Positions 44,689 to 53,126 of a stretch of 64,000 bases of DNA are shown in pieces. The stretch covers positions 186,001 to 250,000 of the forward strand of contig NZ_JRMQ02000001.1 in NCBI RefSeq assembly GCF_000762845.2, given 5' to 3'. Positions within the stretch are counted from its first letter, which is position 1, and the number at the start of each line of letters is the position of its first letter. Source of the stretch: Helicobacter japonicus. GTDB taxonomy: Bacteria > Campylobacterota > Campylobacteria > Campylobacterales > Helicobacteraceae. The notes under the pieces were generated by a model that saw only the letters and a program-made list of their open reading frames with translations, ran no database searches and had not been told where the DNA came from. The position numbers and the translations under genes are program-made.

Positions 44689-45240
44689 ATGTTTGGTGTT
44701 GGTATTTTTGAAGTCTTAGTGATTCTCATTGTGGCTATCATTGCACTTGGTCCCAATAAACTTCCACAAGCTATTATTGATATTGTCAAATTCTTCCGTG
44801 CTGTCAAAAAAACTATGGCAGAAGCAAAAGATACTTTTGATAAAGAAATTCAACTCTCTGAAATCAAGCAAGAAGCCCTCAAATATAAAGACACACTCAC
44901 AAGCGAAGTCGATAAACTCACTAAAGATATGCAGCTTGATGAATTGCGTCAAATAAGTGTAGATTCTGTAATAAAACCCTTAGAAGAGGGACAAAAGAGT
45001 TTGCAAGAACACACTCAATCCTTACAATCTACGCTTCAATCCTTAAACAATGAAGTAAGCTATGAAAGTATGCAGCAAACAGAGGTAGATAAATCTCTCT
45101 CCTCTAATACCATTTCCAATAACGCAACCCCTACGGATTCCCCCTCATATACATCTAGCACACCTCCTCTAACTACTATGACAGAAGAGAATCCTACTAT
45201 ACAATCCCATATGGATAAGGATAGCAAAAACAATGCTTGA
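44689..45240 (+). CDS. tatB: Sec-independent translocase protein TatB
   Basis: TatB is the receptor component of twin-arginine export. The 183-residue protein has the single N-terminal helix and hinge FGVGIFEVLVILIVAIIALG with PNKLPQA, an amphipathic helix (IDIVKFFRAVKKTMAEAKDT), and a long polar tail rich in Ser/Thr/Gln. The start at 44689 is chosen because TAAGG is seven bases away; the ATG at 44683 would be too close. TatC follows with an 8-base overlap. tatA is not in this window. Confidence 0.92.
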   Translation: MFGVGIFEVLVILIVAIIALGPNKLPQAIIDIVKFFRAVKKTMAEAKDTFDKEIQLSEIKQEALKYKDTLTSEVDKLTKDMQLDELRQISVDSVIKPLEEGQKSLQEHTQSLQSTLQSLNNEVSYESMQQTEVDKSLSSNTISNNATPTDSPSYTSSTPPLTTMTEENPTIQSHMDKDSKNNA

Positions 45241-46006
45241 AGATTTAAAGCCTCACATTCAAGACTTACGCAAAAGGCTTATAATTAGCATTGCTGTGCT
45301 GTTTATAGCTTTTATTGTATGCTTTTTGTTTTGGGAACATATTTTTATCTTTATCAAAGCACCATTAGATTCTGTGCTAGGACACGATGTGCGTGGTAAA
45401 TTCATCGCTTCAGGTATGATAGAAGGGGTTTTTATTGCGATGAAATCTGCTCTTTTTGCTGCACTTGTTATTTCTATGCCTATTATTTTCTGGCAAATAT
45501 GGATTTTTGTCGCTCCTGGCTTATATAAAAATGAAAAAAGAGTAGTTATTCCTTTTGTTATTTTTGGCACAACAATGTTTGTCGTTGGTGTCGTATTTTC
45601 CTACTATGGTGTGCTTCCTTTTATCATAAAGAATATTTTGCTTTTTGGCAATGACCAATTTGAAGCCTATATTACCGCAGAAAACTATTTTACTTTCTTC
45701 ACTCGCCTTGTTATCGGCTTTGGTATTGCTTTTGAACTTCCTGTGCTCTGTTTTTTCTTAGGCAAAGTAGGCTTAATCACTGATGAAAGCTTAAAGAATT
45801 TCTTTAAATATGCAGTAGTGCTTATTTTTATTATTGCTGCACTGATTGCTCCACCTGATGTTATTTCGCAGATTCTCTTAGCTATTCCACTTATTGGATT
45901 ATATGGTATTTCTATCCTCGTGCTTAAATTTGTCAATCCCGCCTCAATCCAAGAAAATTTTGATGACGAGGATATTGATGATGAAAAAAAAGAACACAAT
46001 GTATGA
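45233..46006 (+). CDS. tatC: Sec-independent translocase protein TatC
   Basis: The 257-residue, six-helix protein begins LKPHIQDLRKRLIISIAVLF and has SMPIIFWQIWIFVAPGLYKN followed by EKRVVIPF, plus FGIAFELPVLCFFLGKVGLI, all conserved TatC segments including the invariant FELP Glu. With TatB it recognises RR signal peptides. One visible candidate substrate is the FeS subunit at 27047-28102. It overlaps tatB and queA (ATGA) in one operon. Confidence 0.96.
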   Translation: MLEDLKPHIQDLRKRLIISIAVLFIAFIVCFLFWEHIFIFIKAPLDSVLGHDVRGKFIASGMIEGVFIAMKSALFAALVISMPIIFWQIWIFVAPGLYKNEKRVVIPFVIFGTTMFVVGVVFSYYGVLPFIIKNILLFGNDQFEAYITAENYFTFFTRLVIGFGIAFELPVLCFFLGKVGLITDESLKNFFKYAVVLIFIIAALIAPPDVISQILLAIPLIGLYGISILVLKFVNPASIQENFDDEDIDDEKKEHNV

Positions 46007-47094
46007 GCCAATATAGCCTAATTTCAAATGACTTTTTGCTTGAAAGTTATGACTACACATTGCCACAAAATGCCATCGCACAAAATCCCGCAAATCCTAG
46101 AGAAAGTGCAAAACTCCTTGTATATGAGAGACAAAGTGGGCGCATTACACATAGCAATTTTTATCATTTTTGTGATTTTATCCCTCAAGGAACACTCATT
46201 GTGCTTAATGATACAAAGGTAATACAAGCTAGAATCTATGCACATAAAATTAATTCCCTCACGCAAGGCTTAAGCCAAAAACACTACGAAATATTTTTTC
46301 ACAAACCTCTAGATTCTATAAACCAATCCACACTCTTTCTTGCGCAAATAAAAGGACGCGTAAAAAAGGGGGATAGGCTCATTATCGCAGATTCTATATC
46401 AACTCAAGCCTCTATTATCGTAGAAATCAAAGAATGTCTAACAAATGGCTTACGCATAGTGAAATTTATACAAAATAATCAAGACTTGAATTATCCTTTA
46501 GTGCTTAATATGCTTGAAAAATATGGGCATATTCCACTACCTCCTTATATCAAGCGCAATGATGAAAAAAGTGATGTGCTCTTTTATCAAAGTGTCTTTG
46601 CCAATCATCTTGGTTCAATCGCTGCTCCAACTGCTTCTTTACATTTCAGTGAAAAAAGTTTAGAATCTATGCGCAAACACTTTGAACTTTGCTTTATCAC
46701 ACTTCACGTGGGTGCAGGGACATTTATGAGTGTGGAGAGTGCGGATATTCGCCACCACAACATACATACAGAATCTTATTCACTCTCGATAGAAAGTGCT
46801 AAAGCCTTGCAAAAAGCAAACAAAGTGCTTTGCGTTGGCACGACAAGTGCGCGATGTGTAGAGCATTATATGCGTCATAAAGCATTGAATGGAGAATGTG
46901 ATATATTTTTATATCCAAGTGTGAAGTTTGAACGCGTGGATTACCTGCTGACTAATTTTCACCTCCCCAAAAGCACTTTACTTATGCTTGTGAGCGCAAT
47001 GATAGGGCGAGAGAAATGTTTGGAACTTTATCAACTTGCTTTGCAACAAGGCTACCGCTTTTATTCTTATGGTGATGGGATGTTAATACTATGA
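46003..47094 (+). CDS. queA: S-adenosylmethionine:tRNA ribosyltransferase-isomerase QueA
   Basis: QueA converts preQ1 in tRNA to epoxyqueuosine. The 363-residue protein shows YDYTLPQNAIAQNPANPRES at the start, IVLNDTKVIQARIYAHK, the central HIPLPPYIKR (GHIPLPPYI motif) and SIAAPTASLHFSEKSLE, then LHVGAGTFMSVESADI and a C-terminal LLTNFHLPKSTLLMLVSAMI. tatC, queA and rsmG overlap in order, as in H. pylori HP1061-HP1063. Tgt at 7809-8951 acts one step earlier. Confidence 0.96.
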   Translation: MSQYSLISNDFLLESYDYTLPQNAIAQNPANPRESAKLLVYERQSGRITHSNFYHFCDFIPQGTLIVLNDTKVIQARIYAHKINSLTQGLSQKHYEIFFHKPLDSINQSTLFLAQIKGRVKKGDRLIIADSISTQASIIVEIKECLTNGLRIVKFIQNNQDLNYPLVLNMLEKYGHIPLPPYIKRNDEKSDVLFYQSVFANHLGSIAAPTASLHFSEKSLESMRKHFELCFITLHVGAGTFMSVESADIRHHNIHTESYSLSIESAKALQKANKVLCVGTTSARCVEHYMRHKALNGECDIFLYPSVKFERVDYLLTNFHLPKSTLLMLVSAMIGREKCLELYQLALQQGYRFYSYGDGMLIL

Positions 47095-47687
47095 TACATT
47101 TACAAGAACGACTAAATAGCCACCGCATTAGGCTTTCTGATACTTGCTATCAGCAATTTAAAGTTTTTGGTGAGGAACTTTTAAAGTGGAACAAGATTCA
47201 TAATCTTACAGGTGCAAGTAGTATAGAATCTGTATCTGAAAATATCTTTGACTCGCTCTATCCGCTAAAATTTATTGATGATTTTAATAGCTGTATGGAC
47301 ATAGGTTCAGGCGGAGGATTCCCTGCTATTGCTCTAGCTATTGCTTGTCCTCAAGCATCTTTTACACTCGTTGAACCAAGACAAAAACGTGCATCTTTTT
47401 TGCAAAATATTGCCTCACATTTAGGATTAAGCAATGTGCGTGTCAAAACAATGGCGATTCAAGATGTGCCAATTGCTGAAGTTAATAATCTTGACCTTGT
47501 TACTTCACGTGCGCTTATGGACGCAAAAACACTCATTACCTTATCGCGTAAATTTCTTAAAAGTGATGGCTATTTTTTGCTCTACAAAGGCACACAATTT
47601 CGTAAAGAAATGCCAAATATGAGTGTAGAAGAATGCTTTGTGCGGGAAAATCGCATTTATTATTATAAACATAGCCGCGATATTTAG
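47091..47687 (+). CDS. rsmG: 16S rRNA (guanine527-N7)-methyltransferase RsmG
   Basis: The 198-residue protein has FGEELLKWNKIHNLTGASSI, the SAM motif CMDIGSGGGFPAIALAIACP, FTLVEPRQKRASFLQNIASH and the DLVTSRALMDAKTLITLSRK region, which are the RsmG/GidB signatures. It methylates G527 of 16S rRNA; loss gives low-level streptomycin resistance in other bacteria. It starts inside the queA stop (ATGATA). Confidence 0.95.
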   Translation: MIHLQERLNSHRIRLSDTCYQQFKVFGEELLKWNKIHNLTGASSIESVSENIFDSLYPLKFIDDFNSCMDIGSGGGFPAIALAIACPQASFTLVEPRQKRASFLQNIASHLGLSNVRVKTMAIQDVPIAEVNNLDLVTSRALMDAKTLITLSRKFLKSDGYFLLYKGTQFRKEMPNMSVEECFVRENRIYYYKHSRDI

Positions 47688-47726
47688 GTTAGATTCTATA
47701 TAAAAGCACAAACTAAGGAGAAAAAA

Positions 47727-47963
47727 ATGAAATTTCTTATCATACTTCTTGCTCTTGCTTTACTCGTTTATATGATTACTCGCTCTTTGATACGAAGCAA
47801 TGTGTCTCACAAAAATACAAAGACTAAAAATAAGCAAGATGCTGTTGAAGAAATGTATCAATGCGCACATTGTGGTATCTATGTCTCTCAAACAGAATCT
47901 ATACTTGCCGATGGTGTGCATTTTTGCTCAAAAGATTGTTTGAAAAAAGGAGCAAAGCAATGA
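47727..47963 (+). CDS. PP0621-family small membrane protein with Cys4 motif
   Basis: This 78-residue protein has an N-terminal membrane helix (FLIILLALALLVYMITRSLI), a Lys-rich linker, and a compact metal-binding domain EMYQCAHCGIYVSQTESILA with HFCSKDC, four cysteines suited to zinc. This is the PP0621 family pattern. AAGGAGAAAAAA precedes the start. H. pylori has an equivalent after gidB (HP1064). The function is unknown. Its TGA overlaps the next start. Confidence 0.8.
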   Translation: MKFLIILLALALLVYMITRSLIRSNVSHKNTKTKNKQDAVEEMYQCAHCGIYVSQTESILADGVHFCSKDCLKKGAKQ

Positions 47964-48376
47964 TTATCATCGGACATAAAGCAATCCCCCATCAAGCATT
48001 TACCAAAATTACAAATATAGCAGATATACAAAATACACACCCTTCTTGTATAGTATGGTTTGATACAGGCAAACTCACACAAGAGCAAGGCTTTGCATTA
48101 GGCAAACACTGCCTTGACAATCAAGTAAGTTATGCAGTGATGATACATTCTCTTGAAGAGCTCCTTATTTATGCTAATCTAAGCGCACATTATCTTATTC
48201 TGCATAAAAACCTACAAAATCAAGCTCAATCTTTTCAATCTATTATAGAGCATTACTTGCTTGATTGTAAGCTTTTGTGTGTGATTAAAGCAGATTCACA
48301 ACTTACAAAAATTGCTCAACTTGGCATTGATGGGGTGATTTTTAAGCAAGTTTTAGATAATATCCCCTCTTCTTAA
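47960..48376 (+). CDS. Conserved hypothetical protein
   Basis: The 138-residue protein begins MIIIGHKAIPHQAFTKITN and has an alternating strand/helix pattern (CIVWFDTGKLTQEQGFALGK, SYAVMIHSLEELLIYANLSA, KLLCVIKADSQLTKIAQLGI, then DGVIFKQVL). That order resembles a small alpha/beta (TIM-barrel-like or HAD-like) fragment, but I cannot name a family. It overlaps the preceding gene by 4 bases, and tRNA-Ser follows 7 bases after its stop, implying a shared transcript. Its position after gidB and the PP0621 gene is conserved in Helicobacter. Confidence 0.7.
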   Translation: MIIIGHKAIPHQAFTKITNIADIQNTHPSCIVWFDTGKLTQEQGFALGKHCLDNQVSYAVMIHSLEELLIYANLSAHYLILHKNLQNQAQSFQSIIEHYLLDCKLLCVIKADSQLTKIAQLGIDGVIFKQVLDNIPSS

Positions 48377-48383
48377 ACTACAT

Positions 48384-48471
48384 AGAGAGGTGTCCGAGTG
48401 GTTGAAGGAGCACGCCTGGAACGCGTGTAAAGTGCAAGCTTTCGAGGGTTCGAATCCCTTCCTCTCTGCCA
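48384..48471 (+). tRNA. tRNA-Ser (anticodon GGA)
   Basis: The acceptor AGAGAGG pairs with CCTCTCT, the anticodon stem CACGC/GCGTG holds the loop CTGGAAC (GGA), a long variable arm is present as in type II tRNAs, the T arm is GAGGG-TTCGAAT-CCCTT, and the 3' CCA is encoded. No promoter separates it from the gene 7 bases upstream. Confidence 0.96.
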
Positions 48472-48504
48472 TAGTTTCTGCATAGCTTATATCTGTTGTT
48501 TTAA

Positions 48505-49155
48505 CTAGAGCAAGTCATAAGGGAAAAATTCATAGTTTTTAAATTCCTCTTTGTTGAGTTTCATTATTTTTACAACAGCAGCTGCTTGAATATTCCAAGG
48601 ATTGAGTTTATTATATGGGCGTAATTTAGCCCATCTCTCCATATATTGGTGAAGATATCGATTATCTTTGGTCATTACAAATTCTTTAATGAAATTATAT
48701 TCCTTAGCAAAATATATACATTTGCGTTTTTCATTAAGATTCTCTCCCTTAGAACCTACAAAATGCAAAAACCAATCCTTATAATCGGCATACTCTCCCT
48801 TTTCTTCTTCCTCCTTTATGATATTAAGGAGATAAGATGTATCCATATCTAACAGTACTCTAATACAAAATTCAGTCGCATTATTCATATAATTAGCATT
48901 ATACTTCACTTCTAAGCGATAGTCTTGCCATTCAAGCATCACTTGTTCTAATTCTTTTTTGACTTCTCCTATATCATCGCCACGAGCATATTTACACATA
49001 ACCTTGTCTAATTTACTCCTCCCCAAAGAATGATAAATCCGTCTTTTATCACAAGCTGGATTTTGTGAGAGTTGTGTTGTTATTCTTTCAATTTCTTTTT
49101 CACACTCTGCAATAAGCCCATCATAATACTCTTGAATTTTACGAGTATCTCTCAT
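48505..49155 (-). CDS. Orphan DUF1910/DUF1911 (PoNi-like) immunity protein
   Basis: The 216-residue helical protein begins MRDTRKIQEYYDGLIAECEK. It has a central VKKELEQVMLEWQDYRLEVK and a C-terminal NPWNIQAAAVVKIMKLNKEE ending FFPYDLL, matching the DUF1910 and DUF1911 halves of PoNi proteins, immunity partners of PoNe nuclease toxins of contact-dependent systems. I use the ATG at 49155, eight bases after AAAAGGAG. No toxin or secretion gene is adjacent, so it looks like an orphan protector acquired next to tRNA-Ser. The family assignment is from remembered motifs and is moderately sure. Confidence 0.62.
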   Translation of the reverse strand: MRDTRKIQEYYDGLIAECEKEIERITTQLSQNPACDKRRIYHSLGRSKLDKVMCKYARGDDIGEVKKELEQVMLEWQDYRLEVKYNANYMNNATEFCIRVLLDMDTSYLLNIIKEEEEKGEYADYKDWFLHFVGSKGENLNEKRKCIYFAKEYNFIKEFVMTKDNRYLHQYMERWAKLRPYNKLNPWNIQAAAVVKIMKLNKEEFKNYEFFPYDLL

Positions 49156-49225
49156 CGCTTCTACTCCTTTTGATGACTTATTCATATCAGCTTTATTTAA
49201 TTATTTAAATAAAAAAATACTACTA

Positions 49226-49253
49226 CTTTCCTAAAAAAGACTTTTTAGGAAAG
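49226..49253. other. Perfect 12-bp hairpin in divergent intergenic region
   Basis: CTTTCCTAAAAA and TTTTTAGGAAAG form a perfect stem with loop AGAC between the PoNi-like gene (minus) and the HAD gene (plus). A-rich sequence flanks it on the given strand and T-rich sequence on the other, so it could terminate antisense-direction transcripts or act as an operator. Its position between divergent genes makes a plain gene terminator unlikely. Confidence 0.45.
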
Positions 49254-49402
49254 AAAAAAATTATCTATTTTTGAAGTTTTGTCTCTAAACCTCTCTATAA
49301 AATTATAAGTGCTTTTTATACTTACCAAATTTTTAGATTCTAAAACATTCATATGTTACAATTACACAAACCTAATCTTAAAAATATGATATAAGGAATC
49401 TT

Positions 49403-50026
49403 ATGCTTAATGTCATTTTTGATATGGACGGCACGCTCATCGATAGTGAGAATGCAATTTGTGCAGCGATTAATGAAATACGAGCAGACAAGAATCTCCC
49501 ACTACTAGATTCAGAATATATCAAGCAAGTAACTCACACACCTGCCCTTAATTGTCCTAAAATTTTTTATGAAATTGATAATTTTCCCCACCCAAGCTAT
49601 AAAGTAGGTTTTGAATCTTATTTTCGAAAACATTATGAGCAAAGTGCAACTCTTTTTGATGGAGTAGAATGGCTCTTACAACGATGCAAACACAAAGGTT
49701 ATTTTTTAGCTATTGCCTCAAATGCCCCACACGATGAACTTCCTACAATTTTACAGCGGCACAAAATTGCGCATTTTTTCGATGAAGTTTTAGGTTCAAG
49801 ACAGGGAATAGAATCCAAACCAAGCCCAATGATGATAGAAATGATTGTGCAAAAATCTCCCTTTAATCAAAGCGTTTTTATAGGAAATGGTGCAAAAGAT
49901 AGAGGTGCAGCACAAAATGCTAAGATTCCATATTTTCACGCTAAATGGGGAGAAAACTCCATCAAAAGTGATGAATTCTCTGATGCAAAAGAACTTTTTG
50001 CATTGCTACAAAAGCTAGAGAGCTAG
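49403..50026 (+). CDS. HAD-superfamily phosphatase
   Basis: The 207-residue protein has HAD motif I VIFDMDGTLIDSENAI (nucleophile Asp and acid/base Asp), motif II FLAIASNAPHD, motif III lysine in GIESKPSPMMI, and a motif IV region SVFIGNGAKDRGAAQNAKIP. In motif IV the usual GD(S/T)xxD is GNGAKD, missing the first Asp, so metal affinity may be altered. The cap is of the helical C1 type, as in phosphoglycolate phosphatases. AGGAA precedes the start. It is a single gene, convergent with the restriction cluster. Confidence 0.82.
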   Translation: MLNVIFDMDGTLIDSENAICAAINEIRADKNLPLLDSEYIKQVTHTPALNCPKIFYEIDNFPHPSYKVGFESYFRKHYEQSATLFDGVEWLLQRCKHKGYFLAIASNAPHDELPTILQRHKIAHFFDEVLGSRQGIESKPSPMMIEMIVQKSPFNQSVFIGNGAKDRGAAQNAKIPYFHAKWGENSIKSDEFSDAKELFALLQKLES

Positions 50027-50056
50027 TATCTTATTCTTAAATCTTTGACATATTTC

Positions 50057-50716
50057 TTACCGCAGAATCTTTGGTTTATAATCAGTCCCTATAAAATTTC
50101 TCCCCAATTCCTTACAACATTCCAATACACTAAAGCTCCCACTTGCAGGGTCAAGCACTAAATCTCCCTCCTTAGTGCAAGATTCTATCAGTGCTTTTTG
50201 TAAGCCTTTTGGTTTGCTATGCGGGTGTAGCTTTAACTCCTCACTTGGTATCTTTTCGCTCCATATATCGCGTATGCTATGGCTTTTCCAAGTGCCTTTA
50301 GCTTTAATGGGAACTTTTTGTAAGACTAGCAAATATTCGCATTGTTTGCGCGTGCGATAACCCATACCCATTTTACCTTTATCCCAAGTGATTAAATCAA
50401 CAATTTGCAATTCTGTCCCTTTAAGCCATTGCTTAATCCCCTCGCATAAATGAAATTTATCAATCCAAAGCATTAAATAGCAACTATTCTTTAACACTCG
50501 ATCAATCTCTGCGATAAATTCTATAATTGTCTCATTACTCATTTGGTGGAGTGTTGCTCTGCCTTTTTGTCTCTCTCCCTCATTGCCATACTTAAGTTTA
50601 TCTAGCACACCTCTATACTGCGGGTCAAAAAAGCATAAATCTACACTTTGGGATTCTAAACTTTGCATAAGTTCTAAGCCATTGATTGTAAGCTTGGTGT
50701 TTTTTTTAATACGCAT
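50057..50716 (-). CDS. DNA methyltransferase with DPQY motif
   Basis: This 219-residue protein has the amino-methyltransferase catalytic motif as DPQY (CFFDPQYRG, residues 31-34) instead of the common DPPY/NPPY. SAM motif I lies near the C-terminus ([15 protein letters not shown]), the order of beta-class N6-adenine/N4-cytosine enzymes, with [14 protein letters not shown] and [20 protein letters not shown] between. It is the last gene of the four-gene restriction cluster, 13 bases after the HrgA-like gene. The recognition sequence cannot be read from the protein. Confidence 0.85.
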   Translation of the reverse strand: MRIKKNTKLTINGLELMQSLESQSVDLCFFDPQYRGVLDKLKYGNEGERQKGRATLHQMSNETIIEFIAEIDRVLKNSCYLMLWIDKFHLCEGIKQWLKGTELQIVDLITWDKGKMGMGYRTRKQCEYLLVLQKVPIKAKGTWKSHSIRDIWSEKIPSEELKLHPHSKPKGLQKALIESCTKEGDLVLDPASGSFSVLECCKELGRNFIGTDYKPKILR

Positions 50717-50729
50717 TAAAATCTATTCG

Positions 50730-51680
50730 CTACATTATCTTTTTGTCTGCTATATGTTTTTCTAATGCCTCATCATCAAGCACCTTGTCATAAGAATCTT
50801 TAAGAATTCTTCTTTTATCATTAGTTTCCACATCTTCATTAATGGTCTCTATAAACTCCTTAAAGTTAAGGTTTTTCTCTACAAGCATATCAATGGTTTG
50901 AAAATCTAAATGCCTCTGTGCAGAGGGCAAAAGCACTTCTAATTCAGTAATCCCTAGCTTTATAAGCCCAATACCAAAGCTTTGATTCAGTCTCCTTAAT
51001 TCATCAAGCACTTCAGAATCTATCTCGTTAAACACTACTAGATAACCCTCATTTGCAAAGCTAGAATTAGATACAGCCTGAAAATAGCTTTCTTTTAAAT
51101 TGCCAAAATCTAATGCAACCTTTAGTTCAAAAGAATAGATTTTGAAATCGTGGCGATACAGATTCTGTGCCAACCTTAGTGCCTCCTCATTGTTATAATC
51201 ATTAAAAGCAAAATGTACGCTCACAATGTCAGGATAATTCCATTTGTCTTTCCCGCTTTGCGTCTTTTTGCTTATCTCGTGATAGATTGTCTTGGAATAC
51301 GCATCAAACTTATCCTTGACAAAGCGCACAAGCAAGGGGTGCAAATCCCGCTCCATAAAGGTTCTTCCTTTTTGCGATTTTGCCTCTAAGGCTTGATTCT
51401 GTAGTGCATTGTGCAATGTTTTTAACTCTTCTTCCCTTTCTTTTAGCCAAAAAGTCGTTGGTCTTCTTGAAGTTACCATAAAGAGAGAATCTCGCCTATC
51501 TCGCACATCAACATAGAGTCGTGCTCCAATTGATTGGTCTGGAGTTTTGCCAATACTTTTAAGATTCTTATCTAATCCTAACTCTTTTGCCCTCTCCCAA
51601 ATCAGCCTATAGCCTAGTGGAGCTTCTGCTTTTTGTAATACTTCCTTTGCTATATCTAAATAAGTCATCATTTTTTGCAT
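50730..51680 (-). CDS. hrgA: HrgA-like HARE-HTH protein with a PD-(D/E)XK nuclease-like domain
   Basis: The 316-residue protein starts with a HARE-HTH winged helix (YLDIAKEVLQKAEAPLGYRL, then WERAKELGL). The C-terminal half has a nuclease-like layout: PD at 150-151 (NYPDIVSVHFAF), ELK at 185-187 (IYSFELKVAL) and Gln201 in YFQAVSNSSFANEGYLVVF, similar to Mrr-type PD-(D/E)XK folds. The start follows AAAGGAG. hrgA was described in H. pylori as an alternative to a restriction gene beside the hpyIII methylase; here it sits between two methylase genes with a separate endonuclease gene upstream. Confidence 0.75.
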   Translation of the reverse strand: MQKMMTYLDIAKEVLQKAEAPLGYRLIWERAKELGLDKNLKSIGKTPDQSIGARLYVDVRDRRDSLFMVTSRRPTTFWLKEREEELKTLHNALQNQALEAKSQKGRTFMERDLHPLLVRFVKDKFDAYSKTIYHEISKKTQSGKDKWNYPDIVSVHFAFNDYNNEEALRLAQNLYRHDFKIYSFELKVALDFGNLKESYFQAVSNSSFANEGYLVVFNEIDSEVLDELRRLNQSFGIGLIKLGITELEVLLPSAQRHLDFQTIDMLVEKNLNFKEFIETINEDVETNDKRRILKDSYDKVLDDEALEKHIADKKIM

Positions 51681-51720
51681 ATGCACTCCTTTAAATTCAT
51701 CATTTTATACAATCATCGCT

Positions 51721-52566
51721 TTATTTCTTTTCAAGGCTATTATAAAACCTCACATCATTAATTTTAGATTCTATCTCTTTATGTTTAGAATCTAGTTCAT
51801 TTTTACGCTTTATACTCAAATCTATAAATTTATTCTCTTTTTCAATGCCTACAAATTGCCTATGCAAAAGATTAGCGGCTATTCCTGTCGTAGAGCTTCC
51901 ACTAAAAGGATCGCAAATAATAGAATCCTTATCACTTGCCATTAAAATCAATCGCGTCAAAAGAGCTAGAGGTTTTTGCGTTGGGTGTTTGCCAAAGATT
52001 TTCTCCCAAGGTGCAATAGCCGGGAAACTCCATACATCACGCATTTGTTTGCCTCCATTGAGTTTTTTTAAAATCTCATAATTAAAAATATGTTTATGTT
52101 TTGGGCTTTTTCTTGCCCAGATGATTTGCTCTGTTGAATGCGTAAGATAGCGACAGCTAAAATTTGGTGGTGGATTGGTTTTTTGCCAAGTGATGATATT
52201 TAGAATCTTGAAGTCGAGTTTTTGTAACGCCCTACCAAGTGAAAAAATATTATGATAAGTCCCGCTTATCATAATACTACCTGTAATCTTTAAGGCTACT
52301 TTTGCATTAGCTATCCACTCCATATTGAACCTATCAATATCATCTATATCATTACCCCTATCCCATTCACCCTTATTGACGCTCACGATCTTGCCACTCT
52401 GTATGCTTAAGCCATCATTTGAAAGAAAATAAGGTGGATCGGCAAAAATCAAATCAAAAGTTTCTTTCATTTGGGGCAAGAGCATATTGCAATCCCCCTG
52501 ATAAAGACAAAATCTAGAATCTAAGCTTGTAAAATCAGGTTTTAACTTGTGAAAACTAACAGTCAT
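51721..52566 (-). CDS. Beta-class DNA adenine methyltransferase (DpnA/HinfI-like)
   Basis: The 281-residue protein has DPPY at 43-46 within LIFADPPYFLSNDGLSIQSG and SAM motif I in the C-terminal half (DSIICDPFSGSSTTGIAANL), with THSTEQIIWARKSPKHKHIF and KHPTQKPLALLTRLI between. The FLSNDG extension after DPPY is shared with M2.DpnII (DpnA, GATC) and HinfI-type (GANTC) methylases, so an A-methylase with a GA-containing target is likely. Its ATG overlaps the endonuclease stop by 4 bases, making an R-M pair. Confidence 0.9.
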   Translation of the reverse strand: MTVSFHKLKPDFTSLDSRFCLYQGDCNMLLPQMKETFDLIFADPPYFLSNDGLSIQSGKIVSVNKGEWDRGNDIDDIDRFNMEWIANAKVALKITGSIMISGTYHNIFSLGRALQKLDFKILNIITWQKTNPPPNFSCRYLTHSTEQIIWARKSPKHKHIFNYEILKKLNGGKQMRDVWSFPAIAPWEKIFGKHPTQKPLALLTRLILMASDKDSIICDPFSGSSTTGIAANLLHRQFVGIEKENKFIDLSIKRKNELDSKHKEIESKINDVRFYNSLEKK

Positions 52567-53105
52567 TGTATTTCCCTAGAATCCGTTGGGATTGGTAAGC
52601 CTAAAACTTGAAGTGGGATATATTCAAAATAATACCTACAATTCACGCTAATAATGTAGTCTAAAACATCTCGATATCCTGCTTGTTGAAACCAATTGCT
52701 TAGCAAATATATATACTCTACCTCCATATTGAGACTAGATAAGAGTTTTTGATATTGTTTTTTCTTAAAATCACAAGTTTGCAGTTTCTCATCAACAGAA
52801 CCTGCCACTTGTTGAAACTTGCATTCAATAATGAAAAAAGTGTTATTAATAATGACATATATACTGTCATCGGGCAAAAGTTTTTTAGAGATAATATTTT
52901 TCCAATCTACATCGCGTTCTTCTAAAAAATTATAGAATTGATGTTTTTTAAAAATTCTCGCTATGAGTTCATCTTGATAAAAAACATTGCCAACACTATC
53001 TACTTTATATCCATTTTGTCTGGATAAAAAAGTTGCTAAATCCACCTTTCCTTCAAAAACCAATCCTGTTTTTGTATTTGATCCGCCAATACCATTTGCT
53101 ATCAT
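52563..53105 (-). CDS. Putative type II restriction endonuclease, PD-(D/E)XK fold
   Basis: This 180-residue protein carries LLPDDSIYVIINNTFFIIEC, then K: Asp79/80 followed by Glu94-Cys-Lys96, the PD-(D/E)XK metal site. CDFKKKQYQKLL follows, with a later hydrophobic core strand MEVEYIYLLSNWF. N-terminal FEGKVDLATFLSRQNGYKVD is typical of small type II enzymes. It is the first gene of the cluster and overlaps the methylase start, as cognate R-M pairs often do. Intact as assembled. The target should be the same as that of the adjacent methylase. purB lies 21 bases downstream in map position on the same strand but upstream in transcription. Confidence 0.8.
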   Translation of the reverse strand: MIANGIGGSNTKTGLVFEGKVDLATFLSRQNGYKVDSVGNVFYQDELIARIFKKHQFYNFLEERDVDWKNIISKKLLPDDSIYVIINNTFFIIECKFQQVAGSVDEKLQTCDFKKKQYQKLLSSLNMEVEYIYLLSNWFQQAGYRDVLDYIISVNCRYYFEYIPLQVLGLPIPTDSREIQ

Positions 53106-53126
53106 AAAATACTCCTAAATGTAATT

